From contig MNWS01000226.1 in assembly GCA_001872685.1 (NCBI GenBank), positions 1 to 33,743 of the forward strand: a DNA stretch of 33,743 bases, in the 5' to 3' direction. A program made the translations under genes and the position numbers. The stretch comes from Fidelibacterota bacterium CG1_02_48_14. Lineage in GTDB: Bacteria > Fidelibacterota > UBA8477. Of this stretch, positions 8,237-17,296 are shown in pieces; position 1 is the stretch's first letter; the number at the start of each line of letters is the position of its first letter. The notes beneath the pieces are model-generated. The model did no database searches. It was given only the letters and a program-made list of their open reading frames with translations, and had not been told where the DNA came from.

Positions 8237-9322
8237 GTGAAAACCCTGTGCCACGTTTCCCAATCTGCTCTGATTAACAACTTTACCGTGTTCCAAGCCC
8301 TGATGGGTCATGCCCAAGTGATTCCGGTGGTAAAAGCCAACGCTTACGGCCATGGCGCTGTTGCGGTAACCCGAATTCTCCGTGACCAGTTTAATTGTAA
8401 AATGGTCGCCGTAGCGACACTGGAAGAAGCGCAGGAGCTTGGTCAATTTTTTCCCGACTTGGATGTCTTGATGTTCACCCGGATTTTTCCATCTGAACTA
8501 GCACAACTCCCCTCAAATGCCATTATCTCCGTTACGGGGTGGGACGATTTCCTCACTTTAAAGTCCTGTGCAAGCCGTGCATTACGGCTACACATTAATA
8601 TCAATACGGGCATGAATCGGTTGGGTATGCGCCCCGAAAGAGTATTGGAGGCAATTAAAAATCCGAACCGGTATTTACAAATTGAAGGTGTCTACTCGCA
8701 TTTCTCCTCTTCAGATACGGCGGACCAGACCGTCATGAGAAAACAAAAAGAAAGTTTCCAACAGGTGTGTTCAGCATTGGACGATATAGGGTTTTCCGGA
8801 CTGAAACATTTGTCAAATTCAGCCGGCATTTTGAATGATCCTGAGCTTGCTTGTGATGCTATGAGACTGGGCATCAGCTTGTATGGCTATGATACCACAC
8901 CCGGGCAGCGCTTCAGCGAACAACTTTCACCAGTGATGACCGTTTTAGCGCCGCTCGTGCGTGTTTCAAGCATTTCCACCGGCGAGTCTGTGAGTTATGG
9001 TGAAACCTGGACCGCCAGTACCAAGACACGGGTAGGAACATTACGCATAGGGTACGCTGACGGTTACCGCCGGAGTTTATCGAATCGAGGGATCGTAGAG
9101 TTTGAAAATCGGTCATTCCCGGTGATCGGCACCGTAACGATGGACCATATCATGGTGGATCTGAAGGATGCAAAAATCCCCACAGGTGAATATTTCACAG
9201 TCTTGGGTGGCGGTGAAAAGACAAACGCGATCGCGCGTGTTGCAAATCAGCTCGGCACGATCCCATACGAAATTTGTTGTGGCATTTCCCCACGAGTTGA
9301 GAGAGTCATTATCGCAGAATGA
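8237..9322 (+). CDS. alr: Alanine racemase (PLP-dependent)
   Basis: The 361-aa protein matches fold-type III alanine racemase over its full length. The PLP lysine is K33 in PVVKANAYGHG, and the second catalytic residue is probably Y273 in RIGYADGYRR. Other family blocks are NTGMNRLGM, HLSNSAGIL, AMRLGISLYG and GTVTMDHIMVDL. It converts L-alanine to D-alanine for peptidoglycan precursors in the cytosol. The start codon is GTG at 8237, and the ribosome site is weak. It heads a same-strand run of wall-sugar genes, though a 160-bp gap separates it from the next gene. Confidence 0.96.
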   Translation: MKTLCHVSQSALINNFTVFQALMGHAQVIPVVKANAYGHGAVAVTRILRDQFNCKMVAVATLEEAQELGQFFPDLDVLMFTRIFPSELAQLPSNAIISVTGWDDFLTLKSCASRALRLHININTGMNRLGMRPERVLEAIKNPNRYLQIEGVYSHFSSSDTADQTVMRKQKESFQQVCSALDDIGFSGLKHLSNSAGILNDPELACDAMRLGISLYGYDTTPGQRFSEQLSPVMTVLAPLVRVSSISTGESVSYGETWTASTKTRVGTLRIGYADGYRRSLSNRGIVEFENRSFPVIGTVTMDHIMVDLKDAKIPTGEYFTVLGGGEKTNAIARVANQLGTIPYEICCGISPRVERVIIAE

Positions 9323-9357
9323 ACTTCGTATAAAAGTGAATACAAACTGAAAATATA

Positions 9358-9385
9358 TTGATGTTTAAAGAAAAATATTTATTGT
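9358..9385 (+). promoter_or_regulatory. Weak candidate promoter before the glycosyltransferase gene
   Basis: TTGATG and TATTGT are separated by 16 bp in an A/T-rich stretch of the 160-bp gap between alr and the glycosyltransferase. Hexamer matches are modest, so this is tentative. Confidence 0.25.
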
Positions 9386-9482
9386 GCTCTCGTCCTTGAA
9401 AAAATGACGATTCTATCTGAAACAGGAGCAGTGATCTGAGCAAAATTCTGCAAACAAGTTCCAGCGAAAGGAAAGACGACTA

Positions 9483-10949
9483 ATGGCAAACCAACTCAAT
9501 GTAGTGGTGCTGTACAATGCTTCACGATTGGATATTAATCCACTCCTCAGCCAACTTGATGGCCACAAAGTGGTAACTCTGGCCACAGAAAATCTCACGA
9601 TGCAGGAATTTAGCGTTGCGATTAAAAATTGTGAGTCTGAGTCAATTCTCTTTATCAATGCCTCCCAATATTCCATTTCCCTGAAAAAAAGCGCGATTAC
9701 GCTATTCGAAATGGTCGCTAAAACTGAACTCAACTGGTCTTTGATTTACTCGGATTACAGTATGCTGTCAGGGACTGAGTTACAAGAAGAACATCTTCTG
9801 GATCACCATGCCGGACGGCTGCGGGATGATACCGATTATGGATTTGTCTGGCTTCTGAATCGTTCGAAGTTTTTAGCCTGTCTGCCAATGGATCAGGAAA
9901 ACCAATCAAGTATTCTGTATGAATTGCGACTAAGAATGAGTGAATATGGTCGCCTGGTGCACGTCGCCAATCGTTACTCAGGTTCTTTGTACACAGTGAC
10001 AAAGGCCGCCGACACCCAAAATGTCTTTGCCTACCTCATGGCTGGGAAAGCGTTGCAATTGGAGCGAGAGCGGGTTTTGACCGAGCACCTAAAGCGACTG
10101 GGGACCTATCTTTCTCCCGGTCAAAACTATAAAACCGTGCCCTATCATGATAAAAGCTATGAACTGAGCGCTTCAGTCATCATTCCGGTGAATAATCGCC
10201 CGAAATTCATTGGCGCAGCGATTGAATCAGTTTTCAATCAAACGGTGTCTGATGTGGAGGTGATAATCGTCGTAAATGGGGGCGAAGCTGATCCGACAAT
10301 TCCGGCAGTTCAAGCCTTTCTGCCGGGTGGTTCCAGGTACGATGCGTCCAAACCACCCGTTAACCTCATCGTGCATGACATTAACAACATTGGCTTTTGT
10401 TTGAACAGTGGGCTGGAAATCGCGAAGGGTAAATTTTATGTCCAATTGGATTCGGATGACCAGCTTATTCCGGATTGTATCGAGAAAATTATCAAAGTTT
10501 ATGAGGAAGATGACACCATCGGCATGGTTATCGGCTCGTACGAGGTTTGGGAATTGAAGGATTCGGGGGAACTCATCCGCATGGAAAGTATCCCAGTTGT
10601 GACGCATGATGAATGGACTGAAGAGAATGGACGGAACAATCTACTACGCATTAATGGGGCAGGGGCACCGCGTTCCTTCTATATTGACCTGGCGAAAGAT
10701 TTAGGTTTATTGGATATGAATACCTCTCCCTATGCTCGTAATTACGGCGAAGATTACCATTTCGTATTGCGCATGTGCGAGCAGTACCGAATGGGTCGCG
10801 TGTGGGAGCCCGTGTACAAAGTTGTTCGACATTCCGGGGGGACGGATCACAGTATTAATCGCCAGGCGGTTGATCGTAATAATGATGCGAAAGATGCCAT
10901 GCGGCTGGAAGCTCTGCAGCGTCGGAAAAAAATGAATAGGAAGACCTGA
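9483..10949 (+). CDS. Family 2 glycosyltransferase with a second, degenerate GT-like N-terminal half
   Basis: The 488-aa protein carries a standard GT-A (GT2) domain in its C-terminal half. It opens with SASVIIPVNNRPKFIGAAIE (about 223-242), has the metal-binding DxD in VQLDSDDQL (about 321-329), and ends with YGEDYHFVLRM, the usual acceptor/base region. The N-terminal 220 residues show a similar but eroded pattern (NVVVLYNASR, ILFINAS in place of a DxD, then NWSLIYSDYS). It may be a degenerate duplicate GT-A domain; that is inference. There is no signal peptide or membrane helix, so it is cytosolic or peripheral. AAAGGAAAG lies before the ATG. The kinase gene starts 2 bp after the stop. Confidence 0.85.
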   Translation: MANQLNVVVLYNASRLDINPLLSQLDGHKVVTLATENLTMQEFSVAIKNCESESILFINASQYSISLKKSAITLFEMVAKTELNWSLIYSDYSMLSGTELQEEHLLDHHAGRLRDDTDYGFVWLLNRSKFLACLPMDQENQSSILYELRLRMSEYGRLVHVANRYSGSLYTVTKAADTQNVFAYLMAGKALQLERERVLTEHLKRLGTYLSPGQNYKTVPYHDKSYELSASVIIPVNNRPKFIGAAIESVFNQTVSDVEVIIVVNGGEADPTIPAVQAFLPGGSRYDASKPPVNLIVHDINNIGFCLNSGLEIAKGKFYVQLDSDDQLIPDCIEKIIKVYEEDDTIGMVIGSYEVWELKDSGELIRMESIPVVTHDEWTEENGRNNLLRINGAGAPRSFYIDLAKDLGLLDMNTSPYARNYGEDYHFVLRMCEQYRMGRVWEPVYKVVRHSGGTDHSINRQAVDRNNDAKDAMRLEALQRRKKMNRKT

Positions 10950-10951
10950 CG

Positions 10952-12145
10952 ATGGATAATTTGATTTTATTGGGAATTGATGGCGGCGCCTCCAAGGTGT
11001 TGATTAACCGGGTGATTTTGCATACAGATCCGATTCGTTTTTCAGCAGTTAAACCACGCATCGAAGTCAGCTATAGTTCCTCTGAATATTTCAAATCCGG
11101 TTTTAAGCCGGTCGCGCTCAAAACACAATTAAAAGAACGCAATGATGATGCTCTAAACCAAACGCCGGGTGAGAAAAATCAGGAACTTGCGATCATTGAC
11201 ACCTTCCAGCGTGCAATCAAGGCGATACTGCCTCCTAATTGTAACCAAAAACAAATTCTCATCGGTATTGGTCTGCCAGGACTGAAAACCAGTGACAAAA
11301 GGGGCATTAACGCCATGGCCAATGGTCCCAGAATGCCGCAATTTCTGACCAATCTCGAAAATGCATTGCGGGCAGCGGGATTAACCAGCCTGGATGCTAT
11401 TCACGATCTCGGTAGTGACGCTGATTATTGCGGCTTGGGTGAAAGATGGGGAGATCATGGCGCATTTCGGGATGTCTCGGATGCTTATTATATTGGGGTG
11501 GGAACCGGCGTGGCTGACGCCCTGTTATTAGACGGCCATTTGGTTCCGTTTGATGACATTAAACCATGGATGGCAAAATCCTGGGAAATTGTGCGTGAAG
11601 ATGGGGCAACCTACGAATCCATTATCTCCGCCAAAGGTATCCAGCAACAGTATGCTGATTTAACTGAGCAGAACGTCGAAACGCTAATCAGTAATAATAT
11701 TTTTCCCTGGCAAATTTATGAATTCGCTATGGACGGGGACGAACATGCAAAAGCAATCGTCACGACGGTTGCGAATGCATTTGCCGAGTTATTCTTTAAT
11801 CGGATTAAAGCTCTGGCAGTAGGTGACCCCAGTCAAAAACTCATACAAACCGGCCGCAAGTTGGAAGATAATCATCCTTTTCTGGGTAAAGTTTTAAAGC
11901 GAATTGTGATTGGTCAGCGTCTGGGTGACATTTGGCAATTCCCAGATTTTGCCCCTCTTTTTAAAGACCCGGTGTTTGCTCAACTGAGCGGTCTGATTCA
12001 CCAATCCGATTTACCTCAGGTAATAAAAAATGGTTACCTGACTCAAACAAAGCGATTGGATGATGAGTTCATCATTGGCAGCGAACTTCGTCATGCACCA
12101 GCTTTGGGAGCCGCCGTAGATGCCTACTTCAACTGGGCTAAATAG
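10952..12145 (+). CDS. ASKHA-fold sugar kinase-like protein (ROK or BadF/GlcNAc-kinase type)
   Basis: The 397-aa protein begins LILLGIDGGASKV, the phosphate-1 loop of the actin-like ATPase/sugar kinase fold. GIGLPGL follows (about 109), then YIGVGTGVADALLLDG (about 180-195), the phosphate-2/adenosine region. The C-terminal APALGAAVDAYF resembles the closing helix of ROK and GlcNAc/anhydroMurNAc kinases. The likely role is phosphorylation of an amino sugar in the cytosol, but residues defining the substrate cannot be read here. It lies between a glycosyltransferase (2 bp away) and a SpoIID-type gene (26-bp overlap), followed by NamZ genes, so a MurNAc or GlcNAc substrate is plausible. It carries extra residues at about 30-85 compared with compact ROK kinases. 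Confidence 0.75.
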   Translation: MDNLILLGIDGGASKVLINRVILHTDPIRFSAVKPRIEVSYSSSEYFKSGFKPVALKTQLKERNDDALNQTPGEKNQELAIIDTFQRAIKAILPPNCNQKQILIGIGLPGLKTSDKRGINAMANGPRMPQFLTNLENALRAAGLTSLDAIHDLGSDADYCGLGERWGDHGAFRDVSDAYYIGVGTGVADALLLDGHLVPFDDIKPWMAKSWEIVREDGATYESIISAKGIQQQYADLTEQNVETLISNNIFPWQIYEFAMDGDEHAKAIVTTVANAFAELFFNRIKALAVGDPSQKLIQTGRKLEDNHPFLGKVLKRIVIGQRLGDIWQFPDFAPLFKDPVFAQLSGLIHQSDLPQVIKNGYLTQTKRLDDEFIIGSELRHAPALGAAVDAYFNWAK

Positions 12146-13436
12146 CCGAACAATTCGTGTCGGAATCATATTACCCGAAGATAACTCTCAGGAAATCTCC
12201 CTATCCTGGCCGCCTGATTTAATCGTAGCCAGCTCCCAGGATTTCGACGATCAATTAAACGAAATCACGATTCGGGTTGACCAGGGTAAACTGAGTGTCA
12301 GCCTGGGTGAATTGACCGTATTTGTGGACCATTTCTTACTCGCTTCCGGTGACCATCTCTCAGGTTTATCCGCTGAACGCGGGGTAAAAATTGATTCCGT
12401 TGTGGCCGGTCGGGGATTCCATTGGGAGAAGAAAATTCAACCGATATTGCCGGGACGGTTGCTTTTTTCCGTGGAAAATAACAGCCTGTTACTGATTAAT
12501 GAACTCTCTGTAGAAGCGTATGTCGCCTGCGTCGCCACAAGTGAGATGGGTGCTTCTGCACCAGATGCCCTGCTTGCGGCGCAAACCATCGTTGCGCGAT
12601 GCTGGGCTTTGGCCAGCGTGGAGCGTAAACACGTCGCTCTAAATTTTGATGTATGTAATGACGATTGTTGCCAACGCTACCAGGGCACAACCTATCTCAC
12701 TGATTACGCATTAGCCTCCGCGGTTGCCACTCAAAATGAAGTTCTGGTCTATAATAACAAGGTCATTGATGCCCGTTATTCAAAGTGCTGCGGTGGAATC
12801 GTTGAGGATTACACCACTGTATGGCAGGGCAAAAAAGTGCCCTATTTGATTCCGCTCTGGGACGGACCCAATCATCCTGAGGAGATGGCATTTGACGATC
12901 TCAAACCTCTTTTAGCCTATTCGGAAGCCTATTGCTCCAGTGCCAGATTTAAAGAAGTTGACCTTTTGGCGATGCTAGGGAAAGTTGATGTAACCGGAAG
13001 TTATTATCGATGGAAGCATGCTCTAAAAAAACAAGTTATCCTCGATAACTTAAAGAAACACTTTAAGGTACTATGGTCTGAAATATTTGAAATCATCGTG
13101 TTAAAACGCGGGGCCAGCGGACGGATTTCTCATCTGCGTTTAGCTGGCGTTAATCAGGAAAGTGATCAGGTTACCTTCGATCTGAAAAACGAATATGATA
13201 TTCGCCGGACATTCAATGAATCGTTTCTTTACTCCAGTGCTTTTATCATCGAAAATGCCACGACTCTGGAAGATGATACCACTGTCTATCTGTCGGGTGC
13301 CGGCTGGGGACATGGTGTCGGGTTGTGCCAGATTGGTGCCTTGGGAATGGCGCTTGAGGGCAGCTCCTACTCCGAAATATTAAGTCATTATTACCCGGAT
13401 ACCGCGTTGATGAAACTGGCTGAAGATACCTTTTAA
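12120..13436 (+). CDS. SpoIID/LytB-domain protein, probable glycan-strand lytic transglycosylase
   Basis: The 438-aa protein has the SpoIID domain across roughly residues 120-435. Its blocks are LSVEAYVACVATSEMG (about 129-144, with the conserved E142), ALLAAQTIVARCWAL, YSKCCGGIVED and GAGWGHGVGLCQIGALG (about 394-410). In sporulating Firmicutes SpoIID cleaves peptide-free glycan strands, and homologues without sporulation are common in other phyla. The domain is cysteine-rich (VCNDDCCQRYQ, SKCCGG). I recall that a clostridial SpoIID binds zinc through cysteines. No signal peptide is seen at the chosen ATG, which overlaps the kinase gene by 26 bp behind GGGAG, so its route to the periplasm is unclear. 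Confidence 0.87.
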   Translation: MPTSTGLNSRTIRVGIILPEDNSQEISLSWPPDLIVASSQDFDDQLNEITIRVDQGKLSVSLGELTVFVDHFLLASGDHLSGLSAERGVKIDSVVAGRGFHWEKKIQPILPGRLLFSVENNSLLLINELSVEAYVACVATSEMGASAPDALLAAQTIVARCWALASVERKHVALNFDVCNDDCCQRYQGTTYLTDYALASAVATQNEVLVYNNKVIDARYSKCCGGIVEDYTTVWQGKKVPYLIPLWDGPNHPEEMAFDDLKPLLAYSEAYCSSARFKEVDLLAMLGKVDVTGSYYRWKHALKKQVILDNLKKHFKVLWSEIFEIIVLKRGASGRISHLRLAGVNQESDQVTFDLKNEYDIRRTFNESFLYSSAFIIENATTLEDDTTVYLSGAGWGHGVGLCQIGALGMALEGSSYSEILSHYYPDTALMKLAEDTF

Positions 13437-13458
13437 GAGTAATCCGGCGAGGTTAAAA

Positions 13459-14724
13459 ATGCGACGCAATATCATCCCGGAAATTACCACCTTTCTACTC
13501 CTGTCAGGTTGTTCCTTTTTTCAGCCGCAGGTGACCTTCATTGTCCCGATCCCTGAACCAACAATCCTTCCCGAACGAGCACCAGTCGTCACTGGACTCG
13601 AAGTTTTTCTCTCTACCCCTCATGATTCTGCTTTTCGTTACGGATTAATGACCAACCAAACCGGCATTGATTCAAAACTGAATTCCAATATCGTCTTACT
13701 GAACGATGCGATGACGCTGACAGCACTGTATTCACCTGAACACGGGATTTATGGCGCTGAGTTCGCCGGTGATAAGGTCGGTAAAGAGATTGATCCCCAG
13801 ACCGGCATTCCAGCGTTCAGCACCTATGGTAAAAAACCGGCTGACATTGTCCCGTTACTCGCCGGAGTGGATGGTGTTATCATTGACATTCAGGATATTG
13901 GCGTTCGGGGGTATACCTACATTTATTCCATGGCCTACATGATGGAAGCCGCGAAAATTGCAGGTAAGAAAATTATCGTCCTGGATCGTCCGAATCCCAT
14001 CAACGGGCATATCGTGGAAGGAAATGTCCTTGATCCGGCCGTGGCCTCTTTCGTCGGACTTTACCCAATTCCGTATCGTTATGGCATGACCATTGGTGAG
14101 CTGGCCTGGCTTTTCAATGAAGCATTCGGTATCCGTTGTAGCCTTGAAATTGTCCGCATGACCGGCTGGACCCGTGACATGTGGTTTGATGAAACCGGTC
14201 TGCCATGGATTCCCACATCGCCGCATGTGCCGCACCCGACAACCATTCTAAACATGATCGCCACAGGGGTTTACGGTGAACTGGGGGTCTTGTCAGAAGG
14301 CGTCGGCACCACGTTGCCCTTCGAATACATTGGTGGACCCTGGATCAAGGATCCGCATCGATTTGCCGAGGTCCTGCAAAGCCGCATTGGAGGTGGCGTG
14401 AAACTGCGACCTTGTTTTTTCAAACCCTATTATGGCCGACACCAGGGTAAGGTTTGTGGCGGTGTCCAGCTCTATATCACGGACAGAAATGCTTTCCGAC
14501 CTTATATAACAGGGTTGATCGTGGTTGCCGTTACTCGGGAGCTTTATCCTGAAATTGATTTGTTTGGCAACGAGGATCGCTGGAAAATGTTTGATCAGGT
14601 GAGCGGTGGAACCTGGATCAGAGAAGCGCTTCAGGACGGCGTTAATCCACTGACATTTGAACAGAAATGGTCGGACGAGTTAGCAGATTTTATGGCATTA
14701 AGACAAAATTATCTGCTTTACTAA
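13459..14724 (+). CDS. namZ: DUF1343/NamZ-family lipoprotein (GH171, exo-beta-N-acetylmuramidase), copy 1
   Basis: The 421-aa protein has a short lipoprotein signal (lipobox LLSGC, lipidated C18), then the full DUF1343 domain. Its hallmarks are GLMTNQTGID, LYSPEHGIYGAEFAG, VIIDIQDIGVRGYTYIYSM, VLDRPNPINGHIVEGN and GMTIGELAWLF. Characterised members (NamZ of Bacillus subtilis and oral/gut Bacteroidota, GH171) remove MurNAc from the non-reducing end of peptide-free glycan. Here it would act in the periplasm, anchored to a membrane. GGCGAGG precedes the ATG. It lies 22 bp after the SpoIID-type gene, whose expected product (peptide-free glycan fragments) is the NamZ substrate class. Confidence 0.9.
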   Translation: MRRNIIPEITTFLLLSGCSFFQPQVTFIVPIPEPTILPERAPVVTGLEVFLSTPHDSAFRYGLMTNQTGIDSKLNSNIVLLNDAMTLTALYSPEHGIYGAEFAGDKVGKEIDPQTGIPAFSTYGKKPADIVPLLAGVDGVIIDIQDIGVRGYTYIYSMAYMMEAAKIAGKKIIVLDRPNPINGHIVEGNVLDPAVASFVGLYPIPYRYGMTIGELAWLFNEAFGIRCSLEIVRMTGWTRDMWFDETGLPWIPTSPHVPHPTTILNMIATGVYGELGVLSEGVGTTLPFEYIGGPWIKDPHRFAEVLQSRIGGGVKLRPCFFKPYYGRHQGKVCGGVQLYITDRNAFRPYITGLIVVAVTRELYPEIDLFGNEDRWKMFDQVSGGTWIREALQDGVNPLTFEQKWSDELADFMALRQNYLLY

Positions 14725-14763
14725 TTGGAGTAGACCGACCACAAATCAGGAGTTTATGACATT

Positions 14764-17244
14764 TTGAATCATATAAAATTTTTCTATAAATCCGGTGGGC
14801 TGGCAACCCTGTTAATCATCCTAATCGTGGGATTATTGCCGACCCAAACAATCAACGCACAGGATGACAGTAGGATGGGACCCCATGAAGTGGAGTGGCT
14901 TGCTCACCAGGGTGAGGCTGATCCGATTCTGGATTTAACACCCGATGCACCGATTCAACCGCTGGTTTCATTACGCCGGGACCCTTCCCATGTCATTTTT
15001 GGTTATCACCCTTATTGGAATGGGACCTCCTATACCTCCTACAATTATGATTTACTGACTCACCTTGCCTATTTTGGCGTCGAGATGAACAGTTCCGGTC
15101 AAATCACCAATTCCCACTCCTGGCCGGTGACGAGTCTGATAAATCTCGCCCATAGTAATGGTGTGAAAGTGATTCTAACCGTGACCTTGTTTGATAACGC
15201 AGATATTGGGACGCTGGTAGGTAATGCCAGCTATCGACAGGCTGCTATTGATAATCTGATTACCAGGGTCATACAGGGAAATGCCGACGGCGTGAATATT
15301 GATTTTGAATCGGTTCCGGCTGGGTCCAAAACCAATTTTAATATTTTCATCCATGATCTCACCCAGGCTTTCCACGATCAAATCCCAGGATCAGAAACCA
15401 GCATTGCCATGCCATCTGTTGATTGGTCCAGTTCCTATGATTATGAATATTTAAATGAGAACTGCGACGGTCTTATGATCATGGCCTATGCCTATTACTG
15501 GGGTGGCAGTTCGTCGGCCGGACCGGTTGCGCCATTGTACAATGGCGGCATGGCCAGTTATAACATTGATCGGACGGTCAATTCCTACCTGACAGCCACA
15601 TCAAACGATGGCAGCAATATTTTTCTCGGCTTACCATGGTATGGTTACAATTGGCCGGTCTCAAGCACCGCACAAAATGCCACCACTACCGGGACGGGAA
15701 GTTCGATTGTCTATTCGGTCGCAGAACCGGCGGCAAATTCCTACGGCAAGCATTATAACACGGATGTCCACAGCGCCTGGTACAATTATACCGCCAGCGG
15801 TCAGCAGCGTCAGGTTTGGTACGATGACAGCCTGAGTCTGGTCACGAAATACAACTACGCCAAAACCCGGCAACTGGCCGGGATCGGCATTTGGGCATTG
15901 GGTTATGACGGGAATCGTCCCGAAATATGGGGTGGATTAAATGACGCCTTTGGTGCGTCAACGCCACCACTTTCACCAGGCTGGTTTTATGTGAAAAATA
16001 TCGGTGATGGCAATGTATTGGTCCATGCAGCGAACAGCGCTAATGCTGAGAGTTATCAATTATACCGGAGCCAGGATGCTCAAAATTTCGAATTGTTTCG
16101 TGAAGCGCCATCCCCGGCATTTCTGATTGACTCGCTTCCCATTGATACGATCCAATATTTCAAACTGAAAGCCCTCAACACTTTCGGCGCATCCGATTTT
16201 ACTGAAGTCCTGGCCGTCTCGCCATTTGTGGGTCAGTCAGAAGTGCTCATTGTGAATGGCTTTGAGCGCGTTTCCGGCACCACCAATACCTTCGATTTTG
16301 TGAAAGAACACGGACCGGCAATCTTTGCCGCCGGGTACCATTTCGATTCTGCCAGCAATGATGCCATTCCGCCTGATGTCATTTCTTTGACGGATTACGA
16401 TTTTGTTGATTGGATTTCCGGTGAGGAAGCCACCAGCAATACAGCCTTCAGTGGTAGCGAGATGGATGCCATTTCTGTCTATCTGGAAAGCGGCGGTCGT
16501 CTGATTATCTCCGGTTCCGAAATTGGATGGGATTTAGAAGCAGTGGGTGCGCCACAGGAGATTGATTTTTACCATAACTATTTTAAGGCAGATTATTTCG
16601 TAGACGATGCTGGTTCGTACGAAGTTCAGGCTATGGCTTCCGGACTGTTCAACGGCATACCGAATTTTCATTTCGACGATGGCACCCATGGCACCTATGA
16701 TGTTGATTATCCGGATGGAATCAAACCCTACGGTGGCTCAATCTCCAACCTCCATTTTGCAGGAATAGACTACACCGCCAGTGGTGGTGCCGGAATACAG
16801 TATCGGGGTCCATTCGGAACGAGTAATATTGACGGCGGACTGGTTTACCTGTCTTTTGGTTTTGAAACGATCTACCCGGCCAGCGTGCGGGAAAATGTCA
16901 TGAGCCGGATGCTGGAATATCTGGCGCCCGGGGTTTCAATTGAGAACGAGCAGACAACCACGATACCGATTTCGTTCACTCTGGGAAACGCCTACCCGAA
17001 TCCGTTCAATGGCGCGGTATCTGTTCCTTTCACGCTTCATCAATCCGGCCATTTGAATTTTGCAGTGTATGATATTAGAGGCGCGTTGGTTTTCTCAACA
17101 AACGGCATGTATGGGCCGGGAGAAAGTGTGTGGCATTGGAACGGGCAGTCCCAGTCGGGAGCTGGTCTAAGCTCTGGAACCTATTGGATTGTCGCGTGGA
17201 ATGAGATGACGCTGCAACGATCCAAAGTGACATTTCTGAAGTAG
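14764..17244 (+). CDS. Secreted GH18 glycosidase with T9SS-type C-terminal sorting domain
   Basis: The 826-aa protein starts at TTG 14764 behind AGGAG and has a signal peptide (hydrophobic LATLLIILIVGLLP, cleavage near INAQ-DD, about residue 33). A GH18 domain spans about 77-400 with the catalytic DGVNIDFE motif (about 176-183, acid E183) and MAYAYYWGG. A fibronectin-III-like domain (about 405-492) follows, then an unassigned alpha/beta domain (about 494-710, SEVLIVNGFERVSG, GGRLIISGSEIGWDLE). Last is a C-terminal YPNPFN domain (from about 744) ending in SKVTFLK, the type IX secretion/FlgD-like tail of FCB bacteria. GH18 enzymes act on GlcNAc-containing polymers, either chitin or peptidoglycan. 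Placement between two NamZ genes favours peptidoglycan. Confidence 0.9.
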   Translation: MNHIKFFYKSGGLATLLIILIVGLLPTQTINAQDDSRMGPHEVEWLAHQGEADPILDLTPDAPIQPLVSLRRDPSHVIFGYHPYWNGTSYTSYNYDLLTHLAYFGVEMNSSGQITNSHSWPVTSLINLAHSNGVKVILTVTLFDNADIGTLVGNASYRQAAIDNLITRVIQGNADGVNIDFESVPAGSKTNFNIFIHDLTQAFHDQIPGSETSIAMPSVDWSSSYDYEYLNENCDGLMIMAYAYYWGGSSSAGPVAPLYNGGMASYNIDRTVNSYLTATSNDGSNIFLGLPWYGYNWPVSSTAQNATTTGTGSSIVYSVAEPAANSYGKHYNTDVHSAWYNYTASGQQRQVWYDDSLSLVTKYNYAKTRQLAGIGIWALGYDGNRPEIWGGLNDAFGASTPPLSPGWFYVKNIGDGNVLVHAANSANAESYQLYRSQDAQNFELFREAPSPAFLIDSLPIDTIQYFKLKALNTFGASDFTEVLAVSPFVGQSEVLIVNGFERVSGTTNTFDFVKEHGPAIFAAGYHFDSASNDAIPPDVISLTDYDFVDWISGEEATSNTAFSGSEMDAISVYLESGGRLIISGSEIGWDLEAVGAPQEIDFYHNYFKADYFVDDAGSYEVQAMASGLFNGIPNFHFDDGTHGTYDVDYPDGIKPYGGSISNLHFAGIDYTASGGAGIQYRGPFGTSNIDGGLVYLSFGFETIYPASVRENVMSRMLEYLAPGVSIENEQTTTIPISFTLGNAYPNPFNGAVSVPFTLHQSGHLNFAVYDIRGALVFSTNGMYGPGESVWHWNGQSQSGAGLSSGTYWIVAWNEMTLQRSKVTFLK

Positions 17245-17296
17245 AAGTACCCGTTTCGCGGATGAAAAATTATCAGTCAGGCGGAGAGGAAATTTC

